64,000 nt of DNA from Erythrocercus mccallii (GCA_013397435.1 VZRG01000298.1:582917-646916), one strand, 5' to 3'; shown: positions 22,801-36,339, counted from the stretch's first letter. Notes: a model not told the origin generated them from the sequence alone. Program-made: numbers and translations.

Positions 22801-25800
22801 CTATGAAAAAGGTCAAAAATCCAGAATGAATATAAGACACCTAAGGAATTAATCTCAGAAATGGTATCCAGGTTTTAGTTAGCAGCCTGCTTCTACTGGA
22901 CAGCTTTCCTGAAAATCCTTCTGCAAACTTTTGACCACATCAACCATTTTGGACTCAAGACACACATGCAGTCAGAAAACCTTAGGGGCCTTTCAAGACC
23001 AGTTCAAAGCAACATTTTCCAAACTATTTCTACAAAAGAAAATGTCATTGCGTTAAACTGCAGAAACCTGCTGGCCATCTAACTCTGCAAACAAATAAGA
23101 ATAAACCCTTATAATGAAGGTTTTCTGAAAATATGGTCTCAATTTGCATGCAGAGTACATGATCTGGGCATACACCATAATGTCTCCTTAACCCAAAGGA
23201 TAAGCTATGTTGAACACTCAGATTAACTAACTAAAAAACCTCTTTAATTTAGCCAAGGAAAACTATTAAGAAATGGCTTGGCTAGCCTAAGAATTCTACT
23301 TAACCAAGTCCTTTACTTCCAGGAAAAATTCAAAATAATAAATAAATGAAAACCAAACCCCTACACATTACCACTGAAGACTCTTAAAGGTGAGAATGTT
23401 TCACTACAAGACAGGGAAATGGGTTCCTGAACAAAATTAAGGCTGGTTAAAACTTCCAAGATGTTAGAGCAGAAGCAAGCCCTGTAATATTATGCAGGTA
23501 ATTAACTTTTTCATGTCCATTATGCAGAGTATCAGATTAAATGATCAAGATGGGTCCTGCTAATCTGAAAACTTACAAAAGATCAACATTACATCTGTGG
23601 GGAACCAAAGCAGAGATAGTAGCCAATCATACAGGAAATTTGTGGTTTAACCAGAAACGGAATTCTTGATTTCCTGAAATCCAGTTATATGCTTTAACCA
23701 CAAAAGCATCTTCTTTGTGGGGGAGGAAAAACCCATAATGAAGTTCAATGTACAAAAGAGAAGCAGTTGATGTGACTGTGAAGGCTTGGGGAAAAAAAAC
23801 CCAATTTACTGAAGAAATATGAAAGTTTACTTAAAAACAAATGTTCTGTTTTTAAAAAGGAGGTTTTACAGATGCTGCAACTCAGAGATCCATGCAAGTT
23901 TGTCGAAGGCCAGGCTAAAAGTATGCTTCCAGTGGCAAGGGTCCAGCTTCACATACTTCTGACGCAGCCACAAAATGGTCCCTCCAGTTATTACAAGAAA
24001 GAGACCAAGATATCTTGCCTTACCACACAGGGCAGCGTGGAAGAGATAGAGGAGTACAGAAAAAGCAAAGGTTCCACTCTGAAATTTTCTATTTAATTTC
24101 AAGTCCTTTCTGAAGATGGACAAAATAGGAAGACTATACTGGGGAAGATCAGAATAAATCCTGTGTTACAGTTTTCTGCTAATAAAGAGATCTGTATTAA
24201 GAGTATTCACAGATACACCTCTGAAAGAGTACACATTCCCTTCAAGAACACTTAATTAGTTCTTTCAGCCATTAACTACAAATTACACAGTAGCAAATCC
24301 AGGCAAGTTCTGCCACACAAATAGATCTAAAAAGTACTCTATTTCTGGATATTCCACTCCTGTGGCTGTATATCTTACACCTTATTACTTTCTAGGAAGC
24401 TGTTGAATACCTTGCAAGTAAAGGATGTGTTATACAAACAGTTAAAGCCGTATTTGATTAATTAGTTAAAAGGTAAATAAAAAATTCTATGAGATTTTTC
24501 TGAGGCAAAAAGGGTATACTTTTCTCTTTTCCTCAACATTTCAAAATTGCCAAGGATAACACAAATGTCTCTGCACATTTTAGGTATGCCATCCTTGTTT
24601 TATTCCTTGCAATATTTTATTTCTCTAGATATCTAGACAATTAGGGTCCAAATGCATACTAACACAAAGTAAACCTACACCTGACTTTCAGCCACTGTCA
24701 CTTTTTATATGGTTATTACAGTGCTTTCAAAGAAAAAAGGAACTGACACAGAAAGGAAAAGCAATTATAAGTGTCTTTCAAAATATGCAGAAGAACCAGC
24801 TAGAAAATATTTTTAAAAACATATAAAATATAAGAAGACAACCCAGGATTTACATACTGGAGCAGCTTAATGCCAGCCTCCTCCCACTCCCCCCCTCCCC
24901 CTCCCCATGATGTTACAGCAATTGCTTCTTACTGCCCAGGGAAAAAGGAGCTCTGTCATACAGCTGAAGCCCACTTCTCTTACACTCTCACCGGCTGTGC
25001 TATCCAGCAAGACAGAGAACTGTATTTCTCCACCTCTTTGACACTATGGCAACTTAATAGATTTTGCACAGATGGACTAAAAATGCTTTTGTATGGTAAC
25101 AAGATAAACACTGAGCCATGGCCTTTCATGTGGGAGTGGCCGCTCTGCTGCTGCTACAGCCTGGAGACCTTCAATAGAGCGCACAGGACAAGGATTCAAG
25201 TATTTTCAAATCATAATGTTACTTCCTCGTAGCTGTATTTGCTACACTGTCCCTGAGTCCTAGAGGACAGACAGCAAAAAGTTCTCTGCCTAACCTTTCC
25301 CTTTGAATTTTTGTAAATAATTAGCCCACACTAGATGTTAAGTGTAATTCAAACCAGCTGTAGAACTTCCTTTCTTTCTGTCTTCAAGCAGCACAATTTG
25401 TTCTTTAGTTACCGGTCAAACTAGTGGCAACATCTCTCTGAACCTGGTATGTGAACATACTTTCATTTCTGTCAGCCATCTTGTAGCTTTGCATTATTCT
25501 GCTCATTGCTTCAAATTATTAAATATGTATCTCCAGTTGAGAGTGCAACCATGTTCTTTAATACAGTAAAACCAAGTTTACTCTTAACCTGCATTGCCTT
25601 TCAGAGAAAGAAAAACTGCTGTTTTTCCAAGACATACAAGAATTATTCTGCCCCCATCCAAGCTGAAACATAACAAATTAATCACATCAACGTTTTCAAA
25701 ACAAATGCAGAAAATAATCAGTGTATCTTCCTTATCTACTTACAGAGACAGAACTTGGTACAAAATCTAAAATGAAGACCCTGAATAGGGTCCAACAAGA

Positions 25801-25936
25801 GATATAAAGCTCAGGCATGTTCATTATCTTTGGAGCAAATAACTTTTGCTAAACCAATGGTTCAGCATCTTCTCAAAACCTATCTGTCTATACTTGATCT
25901 TTTTAACAGGCAGCAAGCCTTTGGTGTAGGTTTCAT
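19873..25936. other. TNFSF13B 5' flank and spacer toward ABHD13
   Basis: No additional coding exon was recognised. The BAFF promoter and 5' UTR must begin here, but there is no CpG island and no clear TATA box tied to the start codon. An A/C-rich low-complexity tract lies near 22361-22425 and a C-rich tract at 24880-24907. Confidence 0.5.
24880..24907. repeat. C-rich low-complexity tract
   Basis: Runs of C broken by T (CCCCCCCTCCCCCTCCCC). Its complement is G-rich with several G-runs, so quadruplex formation is possible but untested. Confidence 0.8.
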
Positions 25937-26660
25937 TTCACAGAGTCACAGAATGGCCTGGGCTGCAAGGGACCTTAAAGATCATCTTGTTCCAACACCT
26001 CTGTCGTGGTGAGGGACATCCTCCACATCCTCCACTAGATCAGGTTGCTGAGACCTTCATCCAGCCTGGCCTTGAACACTTCCAGGGATGGGGCATCCAC
26101 AATTTCTCTGGGCAACCTGTTACAGTGCCTCATCACCTTCACAGCAAAGAACTCCCTCCAAACACCTAATCTATACCTACTCTCTTTCAAATTTAAGTCT
26201 TTCCCTCTTGTCCTATCACTACATGACCTTGTAAAAAGTCTCTCCATCTATCTTGTAGCCCCCCTCAGGTACTGTAAAGCTGCAATTAGGTCACCCCAAA
26301 ACCTTTTCCAGGTTGGACAAGCCCAATTCTCTTAGCTTTTTCTCATAGAAGAGGAGCTCCATCCCTCTGATCAGATTGGTGACCCTCCTCTAGGCTCCCT
26401 CCAACAGCTCAATGTCCTTCCTGTGCTGAAGAATCAAGAGCACGCTGCAGCACTGCAGGTGGGGGTCTTACCAGAGCAGAGCAGAGCAGAGCAGAGCAGA
26501 GCAGAGGGGCAGAATGCCCTCCCTTGCCCTGCTGGCCGTGCTGGTTTGGATGCAGCCCAGGACACGTTTGGCTCTCTGGACTGTGAGTGTGCATTGCTGG
26601 GTCATGTCCAGCATCTCATCCACCAGCACCCCCAAGTCCTTCTTGGCACAGCTGCTCCAA
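25937..26660 (-). mobile_element. CR1 LINE, about 720-base 3' copy
   Basis: The plus strand starts with 'cacagagtcacagaatgg', then 'gcaagggaccttaaagatca', the reverse complement of the CR1 3' end, so the element is minus-strand. Read on the minus strand, about 26035-26247 still translates as the CR1 reverse-transcriptase ORF2 tail (LPREIVDAPSLEVFKARLDE). The rest matches the CR1 3' region up to 'cccccaagtccttcttggc'. It is 5'-truncated and non-functional. A pentanucleotide expansion sits inside it. Confidence 0.93.
26473..26506. repeat. (AGAGC)n pentanucleotide array inside CR1
   Basis: Nearly seven tandem AGAGC units where the CR1 consensus has about one 'accagagcagag' motif, so the array arose by expansion after insertion. 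Confidence 0.9.
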
Positions 26661-29600
26661 TTTTAGTTTAGATGTTCATATGCTCTCAGGAATGTTTACT
26701 ATGATTTAATCAGTACTCGTAAATTCAGAGAAAAATTCAAATACTGTGTTTTGCCTGATATGAAGCCCTATACCCACCTACTAAGCAAACAAATATAACA
26801 TCATGAGATTCCATTACACAGTTTGTGTTGCACTTTGTAGCCCAGCTGCTTATTAATTTTCAAGAAAGAAAGCAAGTGCAAGACTTGTGTTCTCCAGAAC
26901 AACACTGTGCAAGTAAGTTTTAGTGACATAGTTCACAAGACAGCAACCTGCTTCTCATTTAGGGCAATACTCACATGAAGTACCCAAATCTGGAGTTGTT
27001 CCTGTACTGTCATTTCTTCCTTTACAAAAATTAGATTTTTTTCATCCCAAATTAATAGGTATCTTGAACAGAGTGTCCAAATGTATCACACCTACACCCC
27101 CACACCCACAGCCCTGTTTCCTAGGTACTGGGTTAAAAATGAACTATAAGCCTTGCAGTAATTCAGCAGAGGACATATATTTTGCAGCTTTAGAAAAAAC
27201 AGCAGTAAACCCTTATTTTCTGGGTATTTCATATTAACCATGCCGAATGGGAGCATAGCTAATATAAGCTTGCATAATGCATTTCTCTGTAAGAAAGCAG
27301 AAATTGCTTCAGACTGAGTATCCCACTCCAACTATGAATTAACTATAAATCTGAGCAGCATTATTGGATTTGAAATTGACATTTAAAATATTGCCAGCAT
27401 AGGTAGTAAAACTACTCAGAAACACTTCAAAATACTTCCTAATGGACATAATATTTAGACCATCTCTCAGATCCTCAGACAATAGAGAAATTTTGAAATG
27501 CAAAATGTGTTAGAAAGTGATGGAGAGCTACCACACACCAGTTTTACTTACTAACACTTCCTGAAGGTGAGGATACATGACAAAGCTTAGAAACATTTTT
27601 GTAATATTTTCCCCTTTTCCCCCTGCTGTAATAGCTTTCCACAAAGGCTACATCTAACAATGCAGATATCTAGTCCCTATGCTCTGGCTTTAGTAAGTGA
27701 CTGAAAATAATACCTTGGGGTTGATCTGTTACGATGCAAACAAAACTACCTCTTCACACACACTGAAGACAGGTCACAAACTGGAACAAGACATTAACAG
27801 CACTTTTAATGTATCAATTTATTGCATATGTCAGTACATAAAAATAGAAAAGTGTTTTTTGTAAAATTAACTTTATTGTAAAAACCAACTAGAATGATAA
27901 TGTAAAACTCTGCCACAATTAGCACATTTACAATAACATTTATGCTTTGTCTACAAAACTTAAGAATACCTTATAAGACAATTTTGCCTTAACTATATAT
28001 TAAAGTAAAATCAAATAAAAAGCTTGCATCTCATAATCAGTGACTGTTTCTGAATTGAAAATGTGTTATTTAGAACTTCAGTATGCTATCTCTATGCTTC
28101 TGTGGGGTTCTACTCTAAATTATACAAGCAGGATGGCATTGCAAATTATACCTAATGGGATACAGCAGGCTGACCCCACTACATGCAAGAGGCACTGATT
28201 TTATATTTGGCAGAAGTGCCCCTAGTAAAATCACCTGTCATTAACAAAAATAAAAGATGTCTTTTTCAAGAATTGATGAAATACAAATGGAGGTACATCT
28301 GCATCTTTTTGCTAACAGAAAAGACCATACCTTGGACTCTCTATTCTGCCTTGCATTCTTCACTGTGAACATCAAACATGACCCAATTATTAGCTTAGAG
28401 ATGCTGATATGCATATTTTGTATAAATAGTTAATCCTTCTGCCCTTCAGCTGACAGATTGTCCATAGCCTACCAAATACATTTGTGCTCTATTTCTAATT
28501 TTACCTGAGAAATGGACATGAGGGCAGCTAAACCAGTTAATGTTTCTCCAGAAGAAAGCACAGCTTATCTCTCTGCATTTCACAGTTCAGAAACAAATTC
28601 TGGGAATGTAAACTTGGATTAGTAGGAAGCCTCAAGTATTTCCACGAATTGAAACCACACACATTTGTGCACACACAAGGTTTTATGCTTCCTTACAAGG
28701 AACACTACTGCTACAGCTGTTCAACTCCTGACCCCTCCCCGGGAACTTTGTTTTTATTTTTTTTTTCAACTTAAATTTCTTTTTATAAAACAGAAAATTC
28801 CTTTAATGAACGTATTTAAACCAAGGCTTTCTTACAAACCTGTGAAAAGAACTTGACTTCTTCCCAAACTAGAAATTTATATCTACAGGACAAATATTTG
28901 GGAAACATCTATACACAAATGGATAACTGTTATGGGAAAACATATAATGGTATTAAATAAAATAAATGCAACAGTATCATAACACATCATTTGGTAATTA
29001 AAAATTATTATTATGTTTCTTGTAGTTCAGTTTTTAGCAGCAGATAACTGTGGTTTCCGTCACACAGTCCATGAAATAAAAATAAGCCTTCACTTGTCAG
29101 AACAAGTTTTCTCCCCCTTCTTTCTCCCTCCCTCCGTTAAAGAATTGTATGCAGAGCAGTGGAATATTTATATAAAAACATCACTTCCCTCCTATTTTCC
29201 TTCAGTGGACTTCATAACCAATGCAATGAAAAACAGCATAATAACATCCATTCACAAGTGTATGTGGCTAACCCATCAAGTGAGAAACAGAACTGTGCAT
29301 ATGCTGAAGGTGGAAGAAACCACCTAAGTGTAAAGGATGCATACATGACAATTGTGTCAACTCACATCCAATACCTGCAAAATTAAAGTTTCCAGCAGAC
29401 AATATAGTGAAAATATATGGCTTGATAATAAAAAGTAATGTTTAGATACAGCCCACTGAAGAGTTTCAAACTGCCAAAATCTAACACCACATATTTGACT
29501 TTGTCTTAGCAACTGTGTGCTCAAGTAGGAATACTTCATTTGTATACAAGTACCTCTTAATACTAGGGGTATTCTGGGACTGAGAGTTTTGTTCTGATTG

Positions 29601-30675
29601 GTGGGAAGTGGGGTTAAATGCCATGTTACTTTAGAAATTGATGCTTTGAGAACAACACCGCAGCCCAATGATATTTAATGTCAAGATATGACAACTTCTG
29701 AAACAATTACTTTCTCTTCATTCTGCCTCCAACCATTAATCTACTCTTTTGGCTTTATCAACTGAATTTTAGGAAAGCAGTATTTGACTGCTAATTTTCC
29801 TTCTCCACCTCTATTCTAAAGCAATGTGAAGTAGATGAAACAATCTATGCAAGCAGCTCATATCTCACTGTAGAATACACCAGGGAAAGGCAATACTACA
29901 TCTAACAACTCCTTTCTGCTATACAAACACAGCCTCATCTCCCAGCCCTCTGTCAAACTTCTCCAATATACTTTGCCCAGCTACCTCTCTCCCCAAAAGA
30001 AAAAAAAATATTACCACTGTAAGACAGAAAAGACAGTTTTGGTTTCACTCAGATTGAAAAGTATGCTCTATGTTTTCATGTCTCTAGATCCACAAAGATA
30101 TATATTTTTTTATCAACTCAAAGAAAACCTTAATAATAGTTTCACAAAAGATACTTACCAGAGAAAGCATCTGGTATGTATTTGCTTATTTAAAAAACAC
30201 CAAAAAAACCCCAAACAAAAACAAACAAAAAACCCCACCAAAAGAATCACATTTACAAAAAGATGTATCATCCTACATACAAACTGCTGAAAACTATTAC
30301 CCACGTGTACGTAAGAACTATAATTCCATTAGGAGGCATAACCATTAAGGCACCAGTTCAGGAAAGCAGTTTTATTCAAGCAGAAAACATAAGCACAAGC
30401 TTAAAATATGACTGTCCCTAAGGAAACAGATTTTAAGTGTGTGCTGAGATGCTTTTCTGAATCAGGACAACATGGAAGAAAAGTTTACTTAAAAATTTGA
30501 ATCCAAAGGTCAACTATACAGATTGTGTGGAAGATTTTCCCATTTGTTCTTTTCATAAAAAAAAATATTTTGAAGAGGCAAACTCAGCTGCAGCAGATGA
30601 GTAATTAAACCAGCAGAAGAGATCTAAACAGTTCCCAAACTCCATTAGACTGAACTAACAACTTATGTCTTTTAT
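26661..30675. other. spacer; right part may be ABHD13 3' UTR
   Basis: No coding exon was recognised. ABHD13 mRNAs have a long 3' UTR in mammals; on the minus strand, AATAAA signals at 27877-27872 and 27823-27818 could end an approximately 4.7-kb 3' UTR here. That is an inference only. An A/C-rich low-complexity stretch lies at about 30193-30242. Confidence 0.4.
27872..27877 (-). promoter_or_regulatory. ABHD13: candidate distal ABHD13 polyA signal
   Basis: TTTATT on the plus strand equals AATAAA on the minus strand; a second lies at 27818-27823. The pair would fit a long ABHD13 3' UTR, but I cannot distinguish this from chance in AT-rich DNA. Confidence 0.25.
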
Positions 30676-31540
30676 CACAGAATCATCCAGGTTGGAAGGG
30701 ACCATCAAGGTCATCCAGTACAATCATCAAGCTAACACAACCATAATCACCCCTAAACCATATCCTCATGAGCCACATCCAGATGACTCTTGAATGATTT
30801 GAGGTGGTGATTCCACTATCTCCCTGGGCAACTCAGTCCAATGGCTAACTACTCTTTCAGTGAAATTTGTTTTATAATATCTAATTTGAACCTTCTTTGA
30901 GGCAAGGCCATTTCCTCTCATCCTTGCACTTGAAACATGGCAGAACAGGCTGACCCTCACTTTGCTACAGCCTCTTTTCTAGTGGCTGTAGAGCAGTAAG
31001 GTCTCCTCTGAGCCACCTTTTCTTCAGCCTACACAGCATCATATCACTCAGCTGCGCCTCACAGGACTTGTGCTCCAGATTCTTCCCAGCTCTGTTGCCC
31101 ATCTCTGGATTTGCTCCAGCACCTCATTGTCTTTCTTGTAGCGAAAGGCCCAGAACTGAGCACAGGACTTGAGGTGTGGCCTCATCAGTGCTGAGTACAG
31201 GGGGCCAATCCCTGCCCTGGTCCTGCTGGCCACACTGTTTTTGATACAGGTCAAGATGCCATTGGCCTTCTTTACCACTTGGACACTGCGGGCTTACATC
31301 CAGCTAGCTGCTGACCAGCACCTCCAAGTCTCTTTTCTGCTGACCAGCTCTCAAGCCACTCCTTCCCCAGCCTGTAGTGCTGCATGGGGTTGTCATGACC
31401 CAAGTGCAGGACCTGGCCTTTTGTCTTGCTGAACCTTGTGCGGTTGGCCTTGGCTCGTTGCTCCAGTCAATCAGTAGCTGCAGAGCCTTCCTACCCTCAA
31501 TGATATGACCATCTAGGACTTTCTGCTCATTTTCATCATC
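30676..31540 (-). mobile_element. CR1 LINE, about 860-base 3' copy
   Basis: It begins 'cacagaatcatccaggttgg', 'aagggaccatcaaggtcatc', the reverse complement of a CR1 3' end, and continues through recognisable ORF2-tail and 3' sequence. On the minus strand, pieces such as RVVSHWTELPREIVESP and ANGILTCIKNSVASRTRAG are typical CR1 reverse-transcriptase tail text, with frameshifts between them. It differs in sequence from the 25.9-kb copy, so it is another subfamily. If the ABHD13 3' UTR is long, this copy lies within it. Confidence 0.92.
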
Positions 31541-32551
31541 CTTACTGTAACAACAGTACACATTTATCTCTAATCATATGTTCACTGGTAATTATTTGAA
31601 TTTGTTTCTTTAGGAGGTATAAATAAAGGGCACAAACATTTAACTACACCAGCATAAAAGTCAGAACACAAAAACCTACTTTTACCTTGTACGACCACCC
31701 ATTTTGCCTTAAGAAACACCACCTCAAATGCACAAGCAGACTAGTACTAACAAACAGTGTGCCTGTACATTACTGAGGAGAGCTTGAGGCAGAAAGATTA
31801 GATTGCACTGATCTCTTTCAGAAAAAGTTACTTCTATTTTCTATAGAGAAATTGCCTGGGTAAAATCCTGAAGTCACAATGTTAGGCACATACAACCTTC
31901 TGTGCACTATTATAATACAAATAGTAAATGAAAATAAGGAAACTATCTTTTCATCTTCAGCTGCAGTTTGACATACGTAAGTTTGCATAACTATAGAAAC
32001 CAGTAATAACCCAGGATAGTATACCTGCAAGTATACTCTACAATTGAAGTTATTTTATATTATTTAGCACATTAAAGACTTCCCACTTTGCATAATATAA
32101 AATTTCAAGAAATAAAACACTAATCTCATGCATGGCACACTTTAAATAAACTCTAAGAGAAGCAACAAAACATTGTGCTAACCATGGCTGTCCAAAAAGC
32201 TCACACATACAGCAGTGAATACTGAAGAGCCTCCCGTTGTTCTAAATACATTCTGTACTACTTTTGTAGCAAGTATCTTTAATAGCATCTGTTGTACATA
32301 TCAAACAAATGGAATATATGGTCAGAGATACCAAAAAAGTATGAGAAAGACATAAAATGGTTCATTTACAATGCTGCAAATGTAAAAGTTATCTAGAACA
32401 CCTTAATAAAATATCAGACCTTTCCAAGTTTAATTTCACTCTTTAGGCAAGTACAGACATGACATACATTTAAAAACAGACATTCTTTTACCACTTATCA
32501 CAAATCAAAGTACAGTGCAGGTACTTGCCCCACCCCAAAGAAGAATATCAA
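31541..32551. other. ABHD13: probable proximal ABHD13 3' UTR
   Basis: AT-rich DNA directly after the ABHD13 stop codon. No gene or repeat recognised; transcribed status is inferred from position only. Confidence 0.45.
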
Positions 32552-33565
32552 TTATATTATTGTTACATTAGATGATGTTTTTGCCATTTCTTCAGGGGAG
32601 TGACTCTTTATTACTTCTTTGATGAACTGTTCAAGTGCAGTGAAATAACCCTGGCACTGCCAAGTGTCATTGTGAGTTCCATCAGGAAATATTGCCAATC
32701 TCTTAGTCCGAGCTGGGGATAATTCATAAAGTTGCTTCATCATAACTGGTGGAATTAACTGGTCAGACAATCCAGAGATGAAGAGAGAAGGCATCCTGCA
32801 CTGAGAGATTTTTCTGTAGGATAGAAATTTGTTTTTGTAGCACCATAGTGGAAGATACCTCATTGGAAAGAAAGAGAACAATGTGCTGGCCATGTATGGG
32901 ATGCTAAGAAAGGTGTTCTCCACCACAATGGCAGAAATTCTATGGGAATTTTCAGAAGCTAAGTGAATAGCTACTGCTCCTCCCAAGGAACGGCCAAAAA
33001 GAAAAATTTTTGTTTTATCAAGATCAGACCGAGTCATCACATAGTCTAAGACAGCCTCAGAATCTAAGTACAAGCCTTCTTCGCTTGCCTCTCCTTCACT
33101 TTTGCCATACCCTCTGTAATCGACCAGAATTAAGTTGACTTTCAGGTTTACCAGCATTAACAAAGCATTTGGCAACCTGTGGCCAATGTTGCCTGCATTC
33201 CCGTGAAAGTAAATGATGGTTGGAGAATATGCTGCATTGTCCCCTGTGTATCTCAGCAGAATAAGATTGAGAAGAACTCCATCTTTGGTTTTGATGAAGA
33301 TGTTTTCATGTGGTATACCAGTAGGCATAGGTACATAAAGGCGTGATGAAGAGGGCTGTTCAGGAAAGTAAAGCAGAACATCCTGGAATTTATATAATAT
33401 ACCCGCTATTGATACAAATATTAATATAAGGAGTATAATGCCTCCGTACAAGTGAAAAGTCACTATCAAGGGCAAAAGACAAATACGGCAGAGACTCCAA
33501 GACCAGGAAGCCAAAGCTAGTAGCCATCTTTTAACAAAGGTCCAAAGCATCCATGATTTTTCCAT
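32552..33565 (-). CDS. ABHD13: ABHD13, membrane-anchored alpha/beta hydrolase
   Basis: 337 codons, the usual length for vertebrate ABHD13, and alignable end to end with the human protein as I know it. N-terminal region: a hydrophobic anchor at about residues 37-57 (LYGGIILLILIFVSIAG), matching a single-pass type II protein. The hydrolase fold follows: HGNAGNIGH at 121-129 (oxyanion region), GRSLGG nucleophile elbow with Ser193, Asp268 in SGLSDQL, and His298 in DGTHND, a complete catalytic triad. The natural substrate is not established. Start choice: the frame is open for 55 more codons upstream, but a splice acceptor (TTCTTTTGCAG) lies at 33601, between them and the chosen ATG, which has A at -3 and G at +4. 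So the coding region is one exon, with a non-coding exon upstream, probably in the CpG island at about 39-40 kb. Confidence 0.97.
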   Translation of the reverse strand: MEKSWMLWTFVKRWLLALASWSWSLCRICLLPLIVTFHLYGGIILLILIFVSIAGILYKFQDVLLYFPEQPSSSRLYVPMPTGIPHENIFIKTKDGVLLNLILLRYTGDNAAYSPTIIYFHGNAGNIGHRLPNALLMLVNLKVNLILVDYRGYGKSEGEASEEGLYLDSEAVLDYVMTRSDLDKTKIFLFGRSLGGAVAIHLASENSHRISAIVVENTFLSIPYMASTLFSFFPMRYLPLWCYKNKFLSYRKISQCRMPSLFISGLSDQLIPPVMMKQLYELSPARTKRLAIFPDGTHNDTWQCQGYFTALEQFIKEVIKSHSPEEMAKTSSNVTII

Positions 33566-33599
33566 TGTAGAAGTCAGTGATCTTTTACTCCAAGTAAAT

Positions 33600-33610
33600 C
33601 CTGCAAAAGA
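33600..33610 (-). promoter_or_regulatory. ABHD13: splice acceptor of ABHD13 coding exon
   Basis: TTCTTTTGCAG|GATTTAC on the minus strand, 35 bases before the ATG. It explains why the longer upstream reading frame is not used. Confidence 0.8.
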
Positions 33611-35640
33611 ACCCAAATGTATACATATAAATATAGAAAGAAGAAAAAGGTAGCAATTTAAGCATTTGTACTTGCAGAAGATTAATGGCAAGTCAATGTA
33701 TTGGAGCATTAACATAAAATTTGGTGACAAACTCCCCTTGAACTTTTGGAAATCATTTGACTCTGTAAAACAAGCAGAAACGCAATCACAAGGAAAGGCT
33801 TTAGAACTCTTAAAAATCCCATTTACAGTATTTCTGCAGGCAGTCCATTAACAGCACCAAATTATTAGTTGACTGAGACCACAGTAACTTCTGCTTTCCC
33901 TCAGACTTTCCTACTAAGCAAGAGACCAACCATACAGACTGTATCACTAGTTTGTCAAACCTGTTCATATAAGTAACTCTAGAATTCAGAGAGCACAAAC
34001 AAAAATACCTTTATTTCTAAGTTGCTAAGTAGCATGCAGTAAGCCTGTGCACGTCACTTCTGCAGCCAGTGGAGGCTCACCACACATCTCAGCACTCCTA
34101 TGGGTTTCTGGTTGCCTTTCAACATCTCAGTCAACTCTGGTTACAGAGCAACATCTGAACTGCTCAGAAGAGAGAGACTCCTCTATACTAGGATACCACA
34201 TTGTAGTTACATTTATGACAGCTTTTTTTTGCTTTATTTTGATTGCTTTTGATTTATAACAATCATTTCCCACTATCAGATCTGTAATCTGCATTGTCTT
34301 CAGCCGAATGGAAGATTTTATCATCATGCAAGATCACTGAAAAAAGTCACTTAACTACATTATTCTCTGGTCAATGAAAAGCACTGCTGAAAATACCGAA
34401 CAGCAAAACAGACTCACTCATGACAAAAACAAACAGCATAAAATGAGGAGAGTGATGTTAATGGATTAAACCTTCTTTCCAACCAGAAGTTATGTTTCCC
34501 AGCATCCATACAAGATCTCGCAGTATTCACTCCTGGTTCATATGGAAACAGACAAAAACTGCGAAACCTACACAAAAACTACAGTAACCATTCAGTCACC
34601 GCTGAATTGAATAATCACACTATCCAGAAGAGACAACACAAACTCACTTGTTTGAGAACACTAACCCATATAGCAGATAATAGTTACACTTTAGACACAA
34701 AATTATAATCTCCTAAAAGGATATAGCACAGCAATAATCTGAATTCAAATTCCAAAAGGGCTTGACATGCAAAGATGCATTCAAGCATTTTATACCAGCC
34801 ACCTTGGTAGGCTTGAGTGATAAAAGGTGACCCCTGCAGATACAGCCTTTGCATTCCACAGATATCAGCACCCAATCTGACCAGGAAAAACTGCCATCGC
34901 TATTTTATGCAAAAATTAGAAATAAATCAGAAACAAAAATAAATATATCACATCTTAAGATTCACGTATTAATCAAACCCAATGTGATATTAAGCTTTTA
35001 TATATTGTATCTATTCTAAATACAAAAAACTGGTGAAATATAAAATAGTCTAAAAGAGCAGTTATCTCAGTTTTGGTCTCATATTATTTATAAGTTCATG
35101 TTTGTTATCCATATCCAAGTAGGCATAAACACTGTCTACAGGAGAAAAATTTTGTGATCCATTTCCCTTGAAAAGAACTCACAATGATTTGAAGACATTT
35201 AAAGCAGTTACTTCAATTTCTAAGAGAACTTCCTACAGAAGTTAACAAACATTTCCTGCATTTCAAGACTAAAAGAACATTGATAATGAGTGAGTAAAAC
35301 CATTCTCTTTACCTACGCTATTTAACATTTTGTTGACTTTCTTTACAAAATGAAAGGAACTCCAAAAATGCTTTCTTAAGAAGATATTCACAAGAGTAAG
35401 AGACCCACTGTTAAACAAATTATTAAGAGACAAAGAATTCATAAAAATCTTATGCCAAGTGATGACGTTGTGCAATGGCTATCCCACATACACTAAGGAT
35501 TATTATTTGGAGACTGATACAGCTGATTTTATAAGCCATCTTAGTTTCATGAGAAGGGCACCATTTCTATTTTTATTTCAGCAGGCTAATATTATCAAAA
35601 TATTATACTACTGAGATAGTGCTACTGTACAATTACTTCT

Positions 35641-35727
35641 GATATATATATAGAGAGGTATATATCTAGATCTATCTATCTATATCTATGTATATATAGA
35701 TGTGTATATATATATGTATGTATATAC
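35641..35727. repeat. (TA)n / (TATC)n compound microsatellite
   Basis: Alternating TA runs with 'tctatctatctatatc' in the middle. Confidence 0.9.
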
Positions 35728-36339
35728 AAATACTTTGCTACTGGAATTGCAAAGCCAGTACATCCTAAAACTAAAGCTCAACATACAGTAAGCAGTTAAC
35801 AGGAAGAGCAAACTATACAGCCACAAATGTTTCACGCTCACCACATATTTAAATAAGGCTGACTACTCTGTAATATTGAACAATTACATTACGACTTAAG
35901 TTTTTTTCCCAGCTGTGTGAAAGTTCACTGGTTTCATTCATTTCCAAGCCTTCACATCTTAGTGCAAGATTTGTTAGCTAGGAAAGTAAAATAAACAAAA
36001 AATTCTTAAGTTCCTCCCCACCTTTCAATACCAAATAAAAGATCACTAGAGCAGAAAAGGATGGTTTCTCAAACAAGCATACAGGGCTAAAAGAGCCTCT
36101 AAGCCAAATCAATACAATCTCATTCTCCATAAAGCTACAACCCACACTTTCTATGGAGCTCAAAGCAACAGACCTTCCAAACACTACCTTGGACAGCAGA
36201 AGATGATATAAACAGAACAAAATTTCCACTTGAAGGACAGAAATAAAAAGGGTAAGCTAATATTCAGTGAGCAGTAAGGTCAGTACTCGTTTGAAGTGTA
36301 TGAGATTTAAGAGTGTTCAACATACTGCAAGTTAACGCG

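Noticed and set aside
23866..24123. 85-codon minus-strand open frame with a hydrophobic segment
   Set aside because: No ATG start, no recognisable family and no splice context; the opposite strand is also open.
24870..25232. 120-codon plus-strand ATG frame
   Set aside because: It starts in a C-rich tract, has no domain, and nothing nearby suggests a transcript. Probably chance.
33566..33730. 55-codon in-frame extension at the ABHD13 N terminus
   Set aside because: A strong splice acceptor at 33601 separates it from the conserved start, and the known family begins at MEKSWML. The extension is intron sequence.
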